Assembly: GCA_963971285.1 (NCBI GenBank)
Contig: OZ020258.1
Span: 7,646,614 to 7,710,613 of the forward strand
Reading direction: 5' to 3'
Source: Astropecten irregularis
Taxonomy: Eukaryota > Echinodermata > Asteroidea > Paxillosida > Astropectinidae
DNA length: 64,000 bases
A model generated the notes under the pieces. It was given only the letters and a program-made list of their open reading frames with translations, did not search any database and was not told the DNA's origin. Shown in pieces: positions 35,501 to 50,500 of the stretch (position 1 is its first letter; each line of letters begins with the position of its first letter). The position numbers and the translations under genes are program-made.

Positions 35501-38500
35501 GTTCCTGGTAGTCATAGCTAACTATGAGGAAGGTAGCGCGCATTTCTGAAAAAAGTCAGTTTTTGGGATAAAATTGAAAAAACTCATGTGGGGGACCACA
35601 TAAAATTTTTGAAGTTTCAGTCACGAACAAAATGGCCTCAAATTACACCAAAATCCTTCCATGACAAGTTGATTGGCCTTTTTCTTGTTCGAAATGGTTC
35701 CTGGTAGTCATAGCGACCTATGAGGAAGATAGCGCGCATTTCTGAAAAAAGTCAGTTTTTCGGCAAAAATCGAAAAAACTCATGTGGGGGACCACATAAA
35801 ATTTTTGAAGTTTCAGTCACGAACAAAATGGCCTCAAATTACACAAAAAACCTTGCATGACAAGTTGATTGGCATTTTTCTTGTTCGAAATGGTTCCTGG
35901 TAGTCATAGCGACCTATGAGGAAGATAGCGCGCATTTCTGAAAAAAGTCAGTTTTGGGGCAAAAATCGAAAAAACTCATGTGGGGGACCACATAGAATTT
36001 TTGAAGTTTCAGTCACGAACAAATGGCCTCAAATTACACAAAACTCATTGCATGACAAGTTGATTGGCATTTTTCTTGCTCGAAATGGTTCCTGGTAGTC
36101 ATAGCTAACTATGAGGAAGGTAGCGCGCATTTCTGAAGAAAGTCGGTTTTGGGCCAAAATTGGAAAAAGCTACTGCGGGGGACCACATGGAATTTTCTGA
36201 AATTAGACTGACTACCAAAATGGCCTCAAATTACACCAAAATCCTTCCATGACAAGTTGATTGGCATTTTTCTTGCTGGGAATGGTTCCTGGTAGTCATA
36301 GCTAGCTATGAGGAAACTACCACGCATTTCTGAAAAAAGTCGGTTTTGGGCCAAAATTGAAAAATGCTACTGCGGGGGACCACATGGAATTTTCTGAAAT
36401 TTGACTGACTACCAAAATGGCCTCAAATTACACCAAAATCCTTCCATGACAAGTTGATTGGCATTTTTCTTGCTCGAAATGGTTCCTGGTACACACATGT
36501 AGTCATAGCTAACTATGAGGAAGAAAGCGCGCATTTCTGAAAAAAGTCGGTTTTGGTTCAAAATTGAAAAAAAACTGCTGTGGGGGACCACATCGGTTTT
36601 TCTGAAATTTCACTCACTAACAAAATGGCCTCAAATGACACCAAAATCCTTCCATGACAAGTTGATTGGCATTTTTCTTGCTCGAAATGGTTCCTGGTAG
36701 TCATAGCTAACTATGAGGAAGGTAGCGCGCATTTCTGAAGAAAGTCGGTTTTGGGCCAAAATTGAAAAAAGCTACTGCGGGGGACCACATGGAATTTTCT
36801 GAAATTAGACTGACTACCAAAATGGCCTCAAATTACACCAAAATCCTTCCATGACAAGTTGATTGGCATTTTTCTTGCTGGGAATGGTTCCTGGTAGTCA
36901 TAGCTAGCTATGAGGAAGGTAGCGCGCATTTCTGAAAAAAGTCGGTTTTGGGCCAAAATTGAAAAAAGCTACTGCGGGGGACCACATGGAATTTTCTGAA
37001 ATTTGACTGACTACCAAAATGGCCTCAAATTACACCAACATCTTTCCATGACAAGTTGATTTGCATTTTTCTTGCTGGGAATGGTTCCTGGTAGTCATAG
37101 CTAGTTATGAGGAAGGTAGCGCGCATTTCTGAAAAAAGTCGGTTTTTGGCCAAAATTGAAAAAAGCTACTGCGGGGGACCACATGGAATTTTCTGAAATT
37201 TGACTGACTACAAAAATGGCCTCAAATTACACCAAAATCCTTCCATGACAAGTTGATTGGCATTTTTCTTGCTCGAAATAGTTCCTGGTAGTCATAGCTA
37301 ACTATGAGGAAGATAGCGCGCTTTTCTGAAAAAAGTCGGTTTTGGGTCAAACGGAAAAAAACTGATGTGGGGGACCACATCGGTTTTTCTGAAATTTCAC
37401 TCACTAACAAAATGGCCTCAAATTACACCAAAATCCTTCCATGACAAGTTGATTGGCATTTTTCTTGCTCGAAATGGTTCCTGGTAGTCATAGCTAACTA
37501 TGAGGAAGGTAGCGCGCATTTCTGAAAAAAGTCGGTTTTGGGCCAAAATTAAAAAAAGCTACTGCGGGGGACCACATGGAATTTTCTGAATTTTGACTGA
37601 CTACCAAAATGGCCTCAAATTACACCAAAATCCTTCCATGACAAGTTGATTGGCATTTTTCTTGCTCGAAATGGTTCCTGGTAGTCATAGCTAACTATGA
37701 GGAAGGTAGCGCGCATTTCTGAAAAAAGTCGGTTTTGGGCCAAAATTGAAAACAGCTACTGCGGGGGACCACATGGAATTTTCTGAATTTTGACTGACTA
37801 CCAAAATGGCCTCAAATTACACCAAAATCCTTCCATGACAAGTTGATTGGCATTTTTCTTGCTCGAAATGGTTCCTTGTAGTCATAGCTAACTATGAGGA
37901 AGGTAGCGCGCATTTTTGAAAAAAGTCGGTTTTGGGTCAAAATTGAAAAAAACTGATGTGGGGGACCACATCGGTTTTTCTGAAATTTCACTCACTAACA
38001 AAATGGCCTCAAATTACACCAAAATCCTTCCATGACAAGTTGATTGGCATTTTTCTTGCTCGAAATGGTTCCTGGTACACACATGTAGTCATAGCTAACT
38101 ATGAGGAAGAAAGCGCGCATTTCTGAAGAAAGTCGGTTTTGGGCCAAAATTGAAAAAAGCTACTGCGGGGGACCACATGGAATTTTCTGAAATTTGACTG
38201 ACTACCAAAACGGCCTCAAATTACACCAAAATCCTTCCATGACAAGTTGATTGGCATTTTTCTTGCTCGAAATGGTTCCTGGTAGTCATAGCTAACTATG
38301 AGGAAGGTAGCGCGCATTTCTGAAAAAAGTCAGTTTTTGGGATAAAATTGAAAAAACTCATGTGGGGGACCACATAAAATTTTTGAAGTTTCAGTCACGA
38401 ACAAAATGGCCTCAAATTACACCAAAATCCTTCCATGACAAGTTGATTGGCATTTTTCTTGTTCGAAATGGTTCCTGGTAGTCATAGCGACCTATGAGGA

Positions 38501-41500
38501 AGATAGCGCGCATTTCTGAAAAAAGTCAGTTTTTCGGCAAAAATCGAAAAAACTCATGTGGGGGACCACATAAAATTTTTGAAGGTTCAGTCACGAACAA
38601 AATGGCCTCAAATTACACAAAAAACCTTGCATGACAAGTTGATTGGCATTTTTCTTGTTCGAAATGGTTCCTGGTAGTCATAGCGACCTATGAGGAAGAT
38701 AGCGCGCATTTCTGAAAAAAGTCAGTTTTGGGGCAAAAATCGAAAAAACTCATGTGGGGGACCACATAGAATTTTTGAAGTTTCAGTCACGAACAAATGG
38801 CCTCAAATTACACAAAACTCATTGCATGACAAGTTGATTGGCATTTTTCTTGCTCGAAATGGTTCCTGGTAGTCATAGCTAACTATGAGGAAGGTAGCGC
38901 GCATTTCTGAAGAAAGTCGGTTTTGGGCCAAAATTGGAAAAAGCTACTGCGGGGGACCACATGGAATTTTCTGAAATTAGACTGACTACCAAAATGGCCT
39001 CAAATTACACCAAAATCCTTCCATGACAAGTTGATTGGCATTTTTCTTGCTGGGAATGGTTCCTGGTAGTCATAGCTAGCTATGAGGAAACTACCACGCA
39101 TTTCTGAAAAAAGTCGGTTTTGGGCCAAAATTGAAAAATGCTACTGCGGGGGACCACATGGAATTTTCTGAAATTTGACTGACTACCAAAATGGCCTCAA
39201 ATTACACCAAAATCCTTCCATGACAAGTTGATTGGCATTTTTCTTGCTCGAAATGGTTCCTGGTACACACATGTAGTCATAGCTAACTATGAGGAAGAAA
39301 GCGCGCATTTCTGAAAAAAGTCGGTTTTGGTTCAAAATTGAAAAAAAACTGCTGTGGGGGACCACATCGGTTTTTCTGAAATTTCACTCACTAACAAAAT
39401 GGCCTCAAATGACACCAAAATCCTTCCATGACAAGTTGATTGGCATTTTTCTTGCTCGAAATGGTTCCTGGTAGTCATAGCTAACTATGAGGAAGGTAGC
39501 GCGCATTTCTGAAGAAAGTCGGTTTTGGGCCAAAATTGAAAAAAGCTACTGCGGGGGACCACATGGAATTTTCTGAAATTAGACTGACTACCAAAATGGC
39601 CTCAAATTACACCAAAATCCTTCCATGACAAGTTGATTGGCATTTTTCTTGCTGGGAATGGTTCCTGGTAGTCATAGCTAGCTATGAGGAAGGTAGCGCG
39701 CATTTCTGAAAAAAGTCGGTTTTGGGCCAAAATTGAAAAAAGCTACTGCGGGGGACCACATGGAATTTTCTGAAATTTGACTGACTACCAAAATGGCCTC
39801 AAATTACACCAACATCTTTCCATGACAAGTTGATTTGCATTTTTCTTGCTGGGAATGGTTCCTGGTAGTCATAGCTAGTTATGAGGAAGGTAGCGCGCAT
39901 TTCTGAAAAAAGTCGGTTTTTGGCCAAAATTGAAAAAAGCTACTGCGGGGGACCACATGGAATTTTCTGAAATTTGACTGACTACAAAAATGGCCTCAAA
40001 TTACACCAAAATCCTTCCATGACAAGTTGATTGGCATTTTTCTTGCTCGAAATAGTTCCTGGTAGTCATAGCTAACTATGAGGAAGATAGCGCGCTTTTC
40101 TGAAAAAAGTCGGTTTTGGGTCAAACGGAAAAAAACTGATGTGGGGGACCACATCGGTTTTTCTGAAATTTCACTCACTAACAAAATGGCCTCAAATTAC
40201 ACCAAAATCCTTCCATGACAAGTTGATTGGCATTTTTCTTGCTCGAAATGGTTCCTGGTAGTCATAGCTAACTATGAGGAAGGTAGCGCGCATTTCTGAA
40301 AAAAGTCGGTTTTGGGCCAAAATTAAAAAAAGCTACTGCGGGGGACCACATGGAATTTTCTGAATTTTGACTGACTACCAAAATGGCCTCAAATTACACC
40401 AAAATCCTTCCATGACAAGTTGATTGGCATTTTTCTTGCTCGAAATGGTTCCTGGTAGTCATAGCTAACTATGAGGAAGGTAGCGCGCATTTCTGAAAAA
40501 AGTCGGTTTTGGGCCAAAATTGAAAACAGCTACTGCGGGGGACCACATGGAATTTTCTGAATTTTGACTGACTACCAAAATGGCCTCAAATTACACCAAA
40601 ATCCTTCCATGACAAGTTGATTGGCATTTTTCTTGCTCGAAATGGTTCCTTGTAGTCATAGCTAACTATGAGGAAGGTAGCGCGCATTTTTGAAAAAAGT
40701 CGGTTTTGGGTCAAAATTGAAAAAAACTGATGTGGGGGACCACATCGGTTTTTCTGAAATTTCACTCACTAACAAAATGGCCTCAAATTACACCAAAATC
40801 CTTCCATGACAAGTTGATTGGCATTTTTCTTGCTCGAAATGGTTCCTGGTAGTCATAGCTAACTATGAGGAAGATAGCGCGCTTTTCTGAAAAAAGTCGG
40901 TATTGGGTCAAACGGAAAAAAACTGATGTGGGGGACCACATCGGTTTTTCTGAAATTTCACTCACTAACAAAATGGCCTCAAATTACACCAAAATCCTTC
41001 CATGACAAGTTGATTGGCATTTTTCTTGCTCGAAATGGTTCCTGGTACACACATGTAGTCATAGCTAACTATGAGGAAGAAAGCGCGCATTTCTGAAGAA
41101 AGTCGGTTTTGGGCCAAAATTGAAAAAAGCTACTGCGGGGGACCACATGGAATTTTCTGAAATTTGACTGACTACCAAAACGGCCTCAAATTACACCAAA
41201 ATCCTTCCATGACAAGTTGATTGGCATTTTTCTTGCTCGAAATGGTTCCTGGTAGTCATAGCTAACTATGAGGAAGGTAGCGCGCATTTCTGAAAAAAGT
41301 CAGTTTTGGGGATAAAATTGAAAAAACTCATGTGGGGGACCACATAAAATTTTTGAAGTTTCAGTCACGAACAAAATGGCCTCAAATTACACCAAAATCC
41401 TTCCATGACAAGTTGATTGGCATTTTTCTTGTTCGAAATGGTTCCTGGTAGTCATAGCGACCTATGAGGAAGATAGCGCGCATTTCTGAAAAAAGTCAGT

Positions 41501-44500
41501 TTTTCGGCAAAAATCGAAAAAACTCATGTGGGGGACCACATAAAATTTTTGAAGTTTCAGTCACGAACAAAATGGCCTCAAATTACACAAAAAACCTTGC
41601 ATGACAAGTTGATTGGCATTTTTCTTGTTCGAAATGGTTCTTGGTAGTCATAGCGACCTATGAGGAAGATAGCGCGCATTTCTGAAAAAAGTCAGTTTTG
41701 GGGCAAAAATCGAAAAAACTCATGTGGGGGACCACATAGAATTTTTGAAGTTTCAGTCACGAACAAATGGCCTCAAATTACACAAAACTCATTGCATGAC
41801 AAGTTGATTGGCATTTTTCTTGCTCGAAATGGTTCCTGGTAGTCATAGCTAACTATGAGGAAGGTAGCGCGCATTTCTGAAGAAAGTCGGTTTTGGGCCA
41901 AAATTGGAAAAAGCTACTGCGGGGGACCACATGGAATTTTCTGAAATTAGACTGACTACCAAAATGGCCTCAAATTACACCAAAATCCTTCCATGACAAG
42001 TTGATTGGCATTTTTCTTGCTGGGAATGGTTCCTGGTAGTCATAGCTAGCTATGAGGAAACTACCACGCATTTCTGAAAAAAGTCGGTTTTGGGCCAAAA
42101 TTGAAAAATGCTACTGCGGGGGACCACATGGAATTTTCTGAAATTTGACTGACTACCAAAATGGCCTCAAATTACACCAAAATCCTTCCATGACAAGTTG
42201 ATTGGCATTTTTCTTGCTCGAAATGGTTCCTGGTACACACATGTAGTCATAGCTAACTATGAGGAAGAAAGCGCGCATTTCTGAAAAAAGTCGGTTTTGG
42301 TTCAAAATTGAAAAAAAACTGCTGTGGGGGACCACATCGGTTTTTCTGAAATTTCACTCACTAACAAAATGGCCTCAAATGACACCAAAATCCTTCCATG
42401 ACAAGTTGATTGGCATTTTTCTTGCTCGAAATGGTTCCTGGTAGTCATAGCTAACTATGAGGAAGGTAGCGCGCATTTCTGAAGAAAGTCGGTTTTGGGC
42501 CAAAATTGAAAAAAGCTACTGCGGGGGACCACATGGAATTTTCTGAAATTAGACTGACTACCAAAATGGCCTCAAATTACACCAAAATCCTTCCATGACA
42601 AGTTGATTGGCATTTTTCTTGCTGGGAATGGTTCCTGGTAGTCATAGCTAGCTATGAGGAAGGTAGCGCGCATTTCTGAAAAAAGTCGGTTTTGGGCCAA
42701 AATTGAAAAAAGCTACTGCGGGGGACCACATGGAATTTTCTGAAATTTGACTGACTACCAAAATGGCCTCAAATTACACCAACATCTTTCCATGACAAGT
42801 TGATTTGCATTTTTCTTGCTGGGAATGGTTCCTGGTAGTCATAGCTAGTTATGAGGAAGGTAGCGCGCATTTCTGAAAAAAGTCGGTTTTTGGCCAAAAT
42901 TGAAAAAAGCTACTGCGGGGGACCACATGGAATTTTCTGAAATTTGACTGACTACAAAAATGGCCTCAAATTACACCAAAATCCTTCCATGACAAGTTGA
43001 TTGGCATTTTTCTTGCTCGAAATAGTTCCTGGTAGTCATAGCTAACTATGAGGAAGATAGCGCGCTTTTCTGAAAAAAGTCGGTTTTGGGTCAAACGGAA
43101 AAAAACTGATGTGGGGGACCACATCGGTTTTTCTGAAATTTCACTCACTAACAAAATGGCCTCAAATTACACCAAAATCCTTCCATGACAAGTTGATTGG
43201 CATTTTTCTTGCTCGAAATGGTTCCTGGTAGTCATAGCTAACTATGAGGAAGGTAGCGCGCATTTCTGAAAAAAGTCGGTTTTGGGCCAAAATTAAAAAA
43301 AGCTACTGCGGGGGACCACATGGAATTTTCTGAATTTTGACTGACTACCAAAATGGCCTCAAATTACACCAAAATCCTTCCATGACAAGTTGATTGGCAT
43401 TTTTCTTGCTCGAAATGGTTCCTGGTAGTCATAGCTAACTATGAGGAAGGTAGCGCGCATTTCTGAAAAAAGTCGGTTTTGGGCCAAAATTGAAAACAGC
43501 TACTGCGGGGGACCACATGGAATTTTCTGAATTTTGACTGACTACCAAAATGGCCTCAAATTACACCAAAATCCTTCCATGACAAGTTGATTGGCATTTT
43601 TCTTGCTCGAAATGGTTCCTTGTAGTCATAGCTAACTATGAGGAAGGTAGCGCGCATTTTTGAAAAAAGTCGGTTTTGGGTCAAAATTGAAAAAAACTGA
43701 TGTGGGGGACCACATCGGTTTTTCTGAAATTTCACTCACTAACAAAATGGCCTCAAATTACACCAAAATCCTTCCATGACAAGTTGATTGGCATTTTTCT
43801 TGCTCGAAATGGTTCCTGGTAGTCATAGCTAACTATGAGGAAGATAGCGCGCTTTTCTGAAAAAAGTCGGTATTGGGTCAAACGGAAAAAAACTGATGTG
43901 GGGGACCACATCGGTTTTTCTGAAATTTCACTCACTAACAAAATGGCCTCAAATTACACCAAAATCCTTCCATGACAAGTTGATTGGCATTTTTCTTGCT
44001 CGAAATGGTTCCTGGTACACACATGTAGTCATAGCTAACTATGAGGAAGAAAGCGCGCATTTCTGAAAAAAGTCGGTTTTGGTTCAAAATTGAAAAAAAC
44101 TGCTGTGGGGGACCACATCGGTTTTTCTGAAATTTCACTCACTAACAAAATGGCCTCAAATTACACCAAAATCCTTCCATGACAAGTTGATTGGCATTTT
44201 TCTTGCTCGAAATGGTTCCTGGTAGTCATAGCTAACTATGAGGAAGGTAGCGCGCATTTCTGAAGAAAGTCGGTTTTGGGCCAAAATTGAAAAAAGCTAC
44301 TGCGGGGGACCACATGGAATTTTCTGAAATTTGACTGACTACCAAAATGGCCTCAAATTACACCAAAATCCTTCCGTGACAAGTTGATTGGCATTTTTCT
44401 TGCTAGGAATGGTTCCTGGTAGTCATAGCTAGCTATGAGGAAGGTAGCGCGCATTTCTGAAAAAAGTCGGTTTTGGGCCAAAATTGAAAAAAGCTACTGC

Positions 44501-47500
44501 GGGGGACCACATGGAATTTTCTGAAATTTTACTGACTACCAAAATGGCCTCAAATTACACCAACATCTTTCCATGACAAGTTGATTGGCATTTTTCTTGC
44601 TGGGAATGGTTCCTGGTAGTCATAGCTAGCTATGAGGAAGGTAGCGCGCATTTCTGAAAAAAGTCGGTTTTGGTTAAAAATTGAAAAAAACTGCTGTGGG
44701 GGACCACATCGGTTTTTCTGAAATTTCACTCACTAACAAAATGGCCTCAAATTACATCAAAATCCTTCCATGACAAGTTGATTGGCATTTTTCTTGCTCG
44801 AAATGGTTCCTGGTAGTCATAGCTAACTATGAGGAAGGTAGCGCGCATTTCTGAAGAAAGTCGGTTTTGGGCCAAAATTGAAAAAAGCTACTGCGGGGGA
44901 CCACATGGAATTTTCTGAAATTTGACTGACTACCAAAACGGCCTCAAATTACACCAAAATCCTTCCATGACAAGTTGATTGGCATTTTTCTTGCTCGAAA
45001 TGGTTCCTGGTAGTCATAGCTAACTATGAGGAAGGTAGCGCGCATTTCTGAAAAAAGTCAGTTTTTGGGAAAAAATTGAAAAAACTCATGTGGGGGACCA
45101 CATAAAATTTTTGAAGTTTCAGTCACGAACAAAATGGCCTCAAATTACACCAAAATCCTTCCATGACAAGTTGATTGGCATTTTTCTTGTTCGAAATGGT
45201 TCCTGGTAGTCATAGCGACCTATGAGGAAGATAGCGCGCATTTCTGAAAAAAGTCAGTTTTTCGGCAAAAATCGAAAAAACTCATGTGGGGGACCACATA
45301 AAATTTTTGAAGTTTCAGTCACGAACAAAATGGCCTCAAATTACACAAAAAACCTTGCATGACAAGTTGATTGGCATTTTTCTTGTTCGAAATGGTTCCT
45401 GGTAGTCATAGCGACCTATGAGGAAGATAGCGCGCATTTCTGAAAAAAGTCAGTTTTGGGGCAAAAATCGAAAAAACTCATGTGGGGGACCACATAGAAT
45501 TTTTGAAGTTTCAGTCACGAACAAATGGCCTCAAATTACACAAAACTCATTGCATGACAAGTTGATTGGCATTTTTTTGTTCGAAATGGTTCCTGGTAGT
45601 CATAGCTACCTGTGAGGAAGATAGCGCGCATTTCTGAAAAAAGTCAGTTTTTCGGCAAAAATCGAAAACACTCATGTGGGGGACCACATAAAATTTTTGA
45701 AGTTTCAGTCACGAACAAAATGGCCTCAAATTACACCAAAATCCTTCCATGACAAGTTGATTGGCATTTTTCTTGCTCGAAATGGTTCCTGGTAGTCATA
45801 GCGAACTATGAGGAAGGTAGCGCGCATTTCTGAAAAAAGTCGGTTTTGGGCCAAAATTGCAAAAAGCTACTGCGGGGGACCACATGGAATTTTCTGAATT
45901 TTGACTGACTACCAAAATGGCCTCAAATTACACCAAAATCCTTCCATGACAAGTTGATTGGCATTTTCCTTGCTGGGAATGGTTCCTGGTAGTCATAGCT
46001 AGCTATGAGGAAGGAAGCGCGCATTTCTGAAAAAAGTCAGTTTTGGGCCAAAATTGAAAACAGCTACTGCGGGGGACCACATGGAATTTTCTGAATTTTG
46101 ACTGACTACCAAAATGGCCTCAAATTACACCAAAATCCTTCCATGACAAGTTGATTGGCATTTTTCTTGCTCGAAATGGTTCCTGGTAGTCATAGCTAAC
46201 TATGAGGAAGGTAGCGCGCATTTTTGAAAAAAGTCGGTTTTGGGTCAAAATTGAAAAAAACTGATGTGGGGGACCACATCGGTTTTTCTGAAATTTCACT
46301 CACTAACAAAATGGCCTCAAATTACACCAAAATCCTTCCATGACAAGTTGATTGGCATTTTTCTTGCTCGAAATGGTTCCTGGTAGTCATAGCTAACTAT
46401 GAGGAAGATAGCACGCTTTTCTGAAAAAAGTCGGTATTGGGTCAAACGGAAAAAAACTGATGTGGGGGACCACATCGGTTTTTCTGAAATTTCACTCACT
46501 AACAAAATGGCCTCAAATTACACCAAAATCCTTCCATGACAAGTTGATTGGCATTTTTCTTGCTCGAAATGGTTCCTGGTACACACATGTAGTCATAGCT
46601 AACTATGAGGAAGAAAGCGCGCATTTCTGAAAAAAGTCGGTTTTGGTTCAAAATTGAAAAAAACTGCTGTGGGGGACCACATCGGTTTTTCTGAAATTTC
46701 ACTCACTAACAAAATGGCCTCAAATTACACCAAAATCCTTCCATGACAAGTTGATTGGCATTTTTCTTGCTCGAAATGGTTCCTGGTAGTCATAGCTAAC
46801 TATGAGGAAGGTAGCGCGCATTTCTGAAGAAAGTCGGTTTTGGGCCAAAATTGAAAAAAGCTACTGCGGGGGACCACATGGAATTTTCTGAAATTTGACT
46901 GACTACCAAAATGGCCTCAAATTACACCAAAATCCTTCCATGACAAGTTGATTGGCATTTTTCTTGCTAGGAATTGTTCCTGGTAGTCATAGCTAGCTAT
47001 GAGGAAGGTAGCGCGCATTTCTGAAAAAAGTCGGTTTTGGGCCAAAATTGAAAAAAGCTACTGCGGGGGACCACATGGAATTTTCTGAAATTTTACTGAC
47101 TACTAAAATGGCCTCAAATTACACCAACATCTTTCCATGACAAGTTGATTGGCATTTTTCTTGCTGGGAATGGTTCCTGGTAGTCATAGCTAGCTATGAG
47201 GAAGGTAGCGCGCATTTCTGAAAAAAGTCGGTTTTGGTTAAAAATTGAAAAAAACTGCTGTGGGGGACCACATCGGTTTTTCTGAAATTTCACTCACTAA
47301 CAAAATGGCCTCAAATTACATCAAAATCCTTCCATGACAAGTTGATTGGCATTTTTCTTGCTCGAAATGGTTCCTGGTAGTCATAGCTAACTTTGAGGAA
47401 GGTAGCGCGCATTTCTGAAGAAAGTCGGTTTTGGGCCAAAATTGAAAAAAGCTACTGCGGGGGACCACATGGAATTTTCTGAAATTTGACTGACTACCAA

Positions 47501-50500
47501 AACGGCCTCAAATTACACCAAAATCCTTCCATGACAAGTTGATTGGCATTTTTCTTGCTCGAAATGGTTCCTGGTAGTCATAGCTAACTATGAGGAAGGT
47601 AGCGCGCATTTCTGAAAAAAGTCAGTTTTTGGGAAAAAATTGAAAAAACTCATGTGGGGGACCACATAAAATTTTTGAAGTTTCAGTCACGAACAAAATG
47701 GCCTCAAATTACACCAAAATCCTTCCATGACAAGTTGATTGGCATTTTTCTTGTTCGAAATGGTTCCTGGTAGTCATAGCGACCTATGAGGAAGATAGCG
47801 CGCATTTCTGAAAAAAGTCAGTTTTTCGGCAAAAATCGAAAAAACTCATGTGGGGGACCACATAGAATTTTTGAAGTTTCAGTCACGAACAAATGGCCTC
47901 AAATTACACAAAACTCATTGCATGACAAGTTGATTGGCATTTTTCTTGCTCGAAATGGTTCCTGGTAGTCATAGCTAACTATGAGGAAGGTAGCGCGCAT
48001 TTCTGAAGAAAGTCGGTTTTGGGCCAAAATTGAAAAAAGCTACTGCGGGGGACCACATGGAATTTTCTGAAATTAGACTGACTACCAAAATGGCCTCAAA
48101 TTACACCAAAATCCTTCCATGACAAGTTGATTGGCATTTTTCTTGCTGGGAATGGTTCCTGGTAGTCATAGCTAGCTATGAGGAAACTACCACGCATTTC
48201 TGAAAAAAGTCGGTTTTGGGCCAAAATTGAAAAATGCTACTGCGGGGGACCACATGGAATTTTCTGAAATTTGACTGACTACCAAAATGGCCTCAAATTA
48301 CACCAAAATCCTTCCATGACAAGTTGATTGGCATTTTTCTTGCTCGAAATGGTTCCTGGTACACACATGTAGTCATAGCTAACTATGAGGAAGAAAGCGC
48401 GCATTTCTGAAAAAAGTCGGTTTTGGTTCAAAATTGAAAAAAAACTGCTGTGGGGGACCACATCGGTTTTTCTGAAATTTCACTCACTAACAAAATGGCC
48501 TCAAATGACACCAAAATCCTTCCATGACAAGTTGATTGGCATTTTTCTTGCTCGAAATGGTTCCTGGTAGTCATAGCTAACTATGAGGAAGGTAGCGCGC
48601 ATTTCTGAAGAAAGTCGGTTTTGGGCCAAAATTGAAAAAAGCTACTGCGGGGGACCACATGGAATTTTCTGAAATTAGACTGACTACCAAAATGGCCTCA
48701 AATTACACCAAAATCCTTCCATGACAAGTTGATTGGCATTTTTCTTGCTGGGAATGGTTCCTGGTAGTCATAGCTAGCTATGAGGAAGGTAGCGCGCATT
48801 TCTGAAAAAAGTCGGTTTTGGGCCAAAATTGAAAAAAGCTACTGCGGGGGACCACATGGAATTTTCTGAAATTTGACTGACTACCAAAATGGCCTCAAAT
48901 TACACCAACATCTTTCCATGACAAGTTGATTTGCATTTTTCTTGCTGGGAATGGTTCCTGGTAGTCATAGCTAGTTATGAGGAAGGTAGCGCGCATTTCT
49001 GAAAAAAGTCGGTTTTTGGCCAAAATTGAAAAAAGCTACTGCGGGGGACCACATGGAATTTTCTGAAATTTGACTGACTACAAAAATGGCCTCAAATTAC
49101 ACCAAAATCCTTCCATGACAAGTTGATTGGCATTTTTCTTGCTCGAAATAGTTCCTGGTAGTCATAGCTAACTATGAGGAAGATAGCGCGCTTTTCTGAA
49201 AAAAGTCGGTTTTGGGTCAAACGGAAAAAAACTGATGTGGGGGACCACATCGGTTTTTCTGAAATTTCACTCACTAACAAAATGGCCTCAAATTACACCA
49301 AAATCCTTCCATGACAAGTTGATTGGCATTTTTCTTGCTCGAAATGGTTCCTGGTAGTCATAGCTAACTATGAGGAAGGTAGCGCGCATTTCTGAAAAAA
49401 GTCGGTTTTGGGCCAAAATTAAAAAAAGCTACTGCGGGGGACCACATGGAATTTTCTGAATTTTGACTGACTACCAAAATGGCCTCAAATTACACCAAAA
49501 TCCTTCCATGACAAGTTGATTGGCATTTTTCTTGCTCGAAATGGTTCCTGGTAGTCATAGCTAACTATGAGGAAGGTAGCGCGCATTTCTGAAAAAAGTC
49601 GGTTTTGGGCCAAAATTGAAAACAGCTACTGCGGGGGACCACATGGAATTTTCTGAATTTTGACTGACTACCAAAATGGCCTCAAATTACACCAAAATCC
49701 TTCCATGACAAGTTGATTGGCATTTTTCTTGCTCGAAATGGTTCCTTGTAGTCATAGCTAACTATGAGGAAGGTAGCGCGCATTTTTGAAAAAAGTCGGT
49801 TTTGGGTCAAAATTGAAAAAAACTGATGTGGGGGACCACATCGGTTTTTCTGAAATTTCACTCACTAACAAAATGGCCTCAAATTACACCAAAATCCTTC
49901 CATGACAAGTTGATTGGCATTTTTCTTGCTCGAAATGGTTCCTGGTAGTCATAGCTAACTATGAGGAAGATAGCGCGCTTTTCTGAAAAAAGTCGGTATT
50001 GGGTCAAACGGAAAAAAACTGATGTGGGGGACCACATCGGTTTTTCTGAAATTTCACTCACTAACAAAATGGCCTCAAATTACACCAAAATCCTTCCATG
50101 ACAAGTTGATTGGCATTTTTCTTGCTCGAAATGGTTCCTGGTACACACATGTAGTCATAGCTAACTATGAGGAAGAAAGCGCGCATTTCTGAAAAAAGTC
50201 GGTTTTGGTTCAAAATTGAAAAAAACTGCTGTGGGGGACCACATCGGTTTTTCTGAAATTTCACTCACTAACAAAATGGCCTCAAATTACACCAAAATCC
50301 TTCCATGACAAGTTGATTGGCATTTTTCTTGCTCGAAATGGTTCCTGGTAGTCATAGCTAACTATGAGGAAGGTAGCGCGCATTTCTGAAGAAAGTCGGT
50401 TTTGGGCCAAAATTGAAAAAAGCTACTGCGGGGGACCACATGGAATTTTCTGAAATTTGACTGACTACCAAAATGGCCTCAAATTACACCAAAATCCTTC

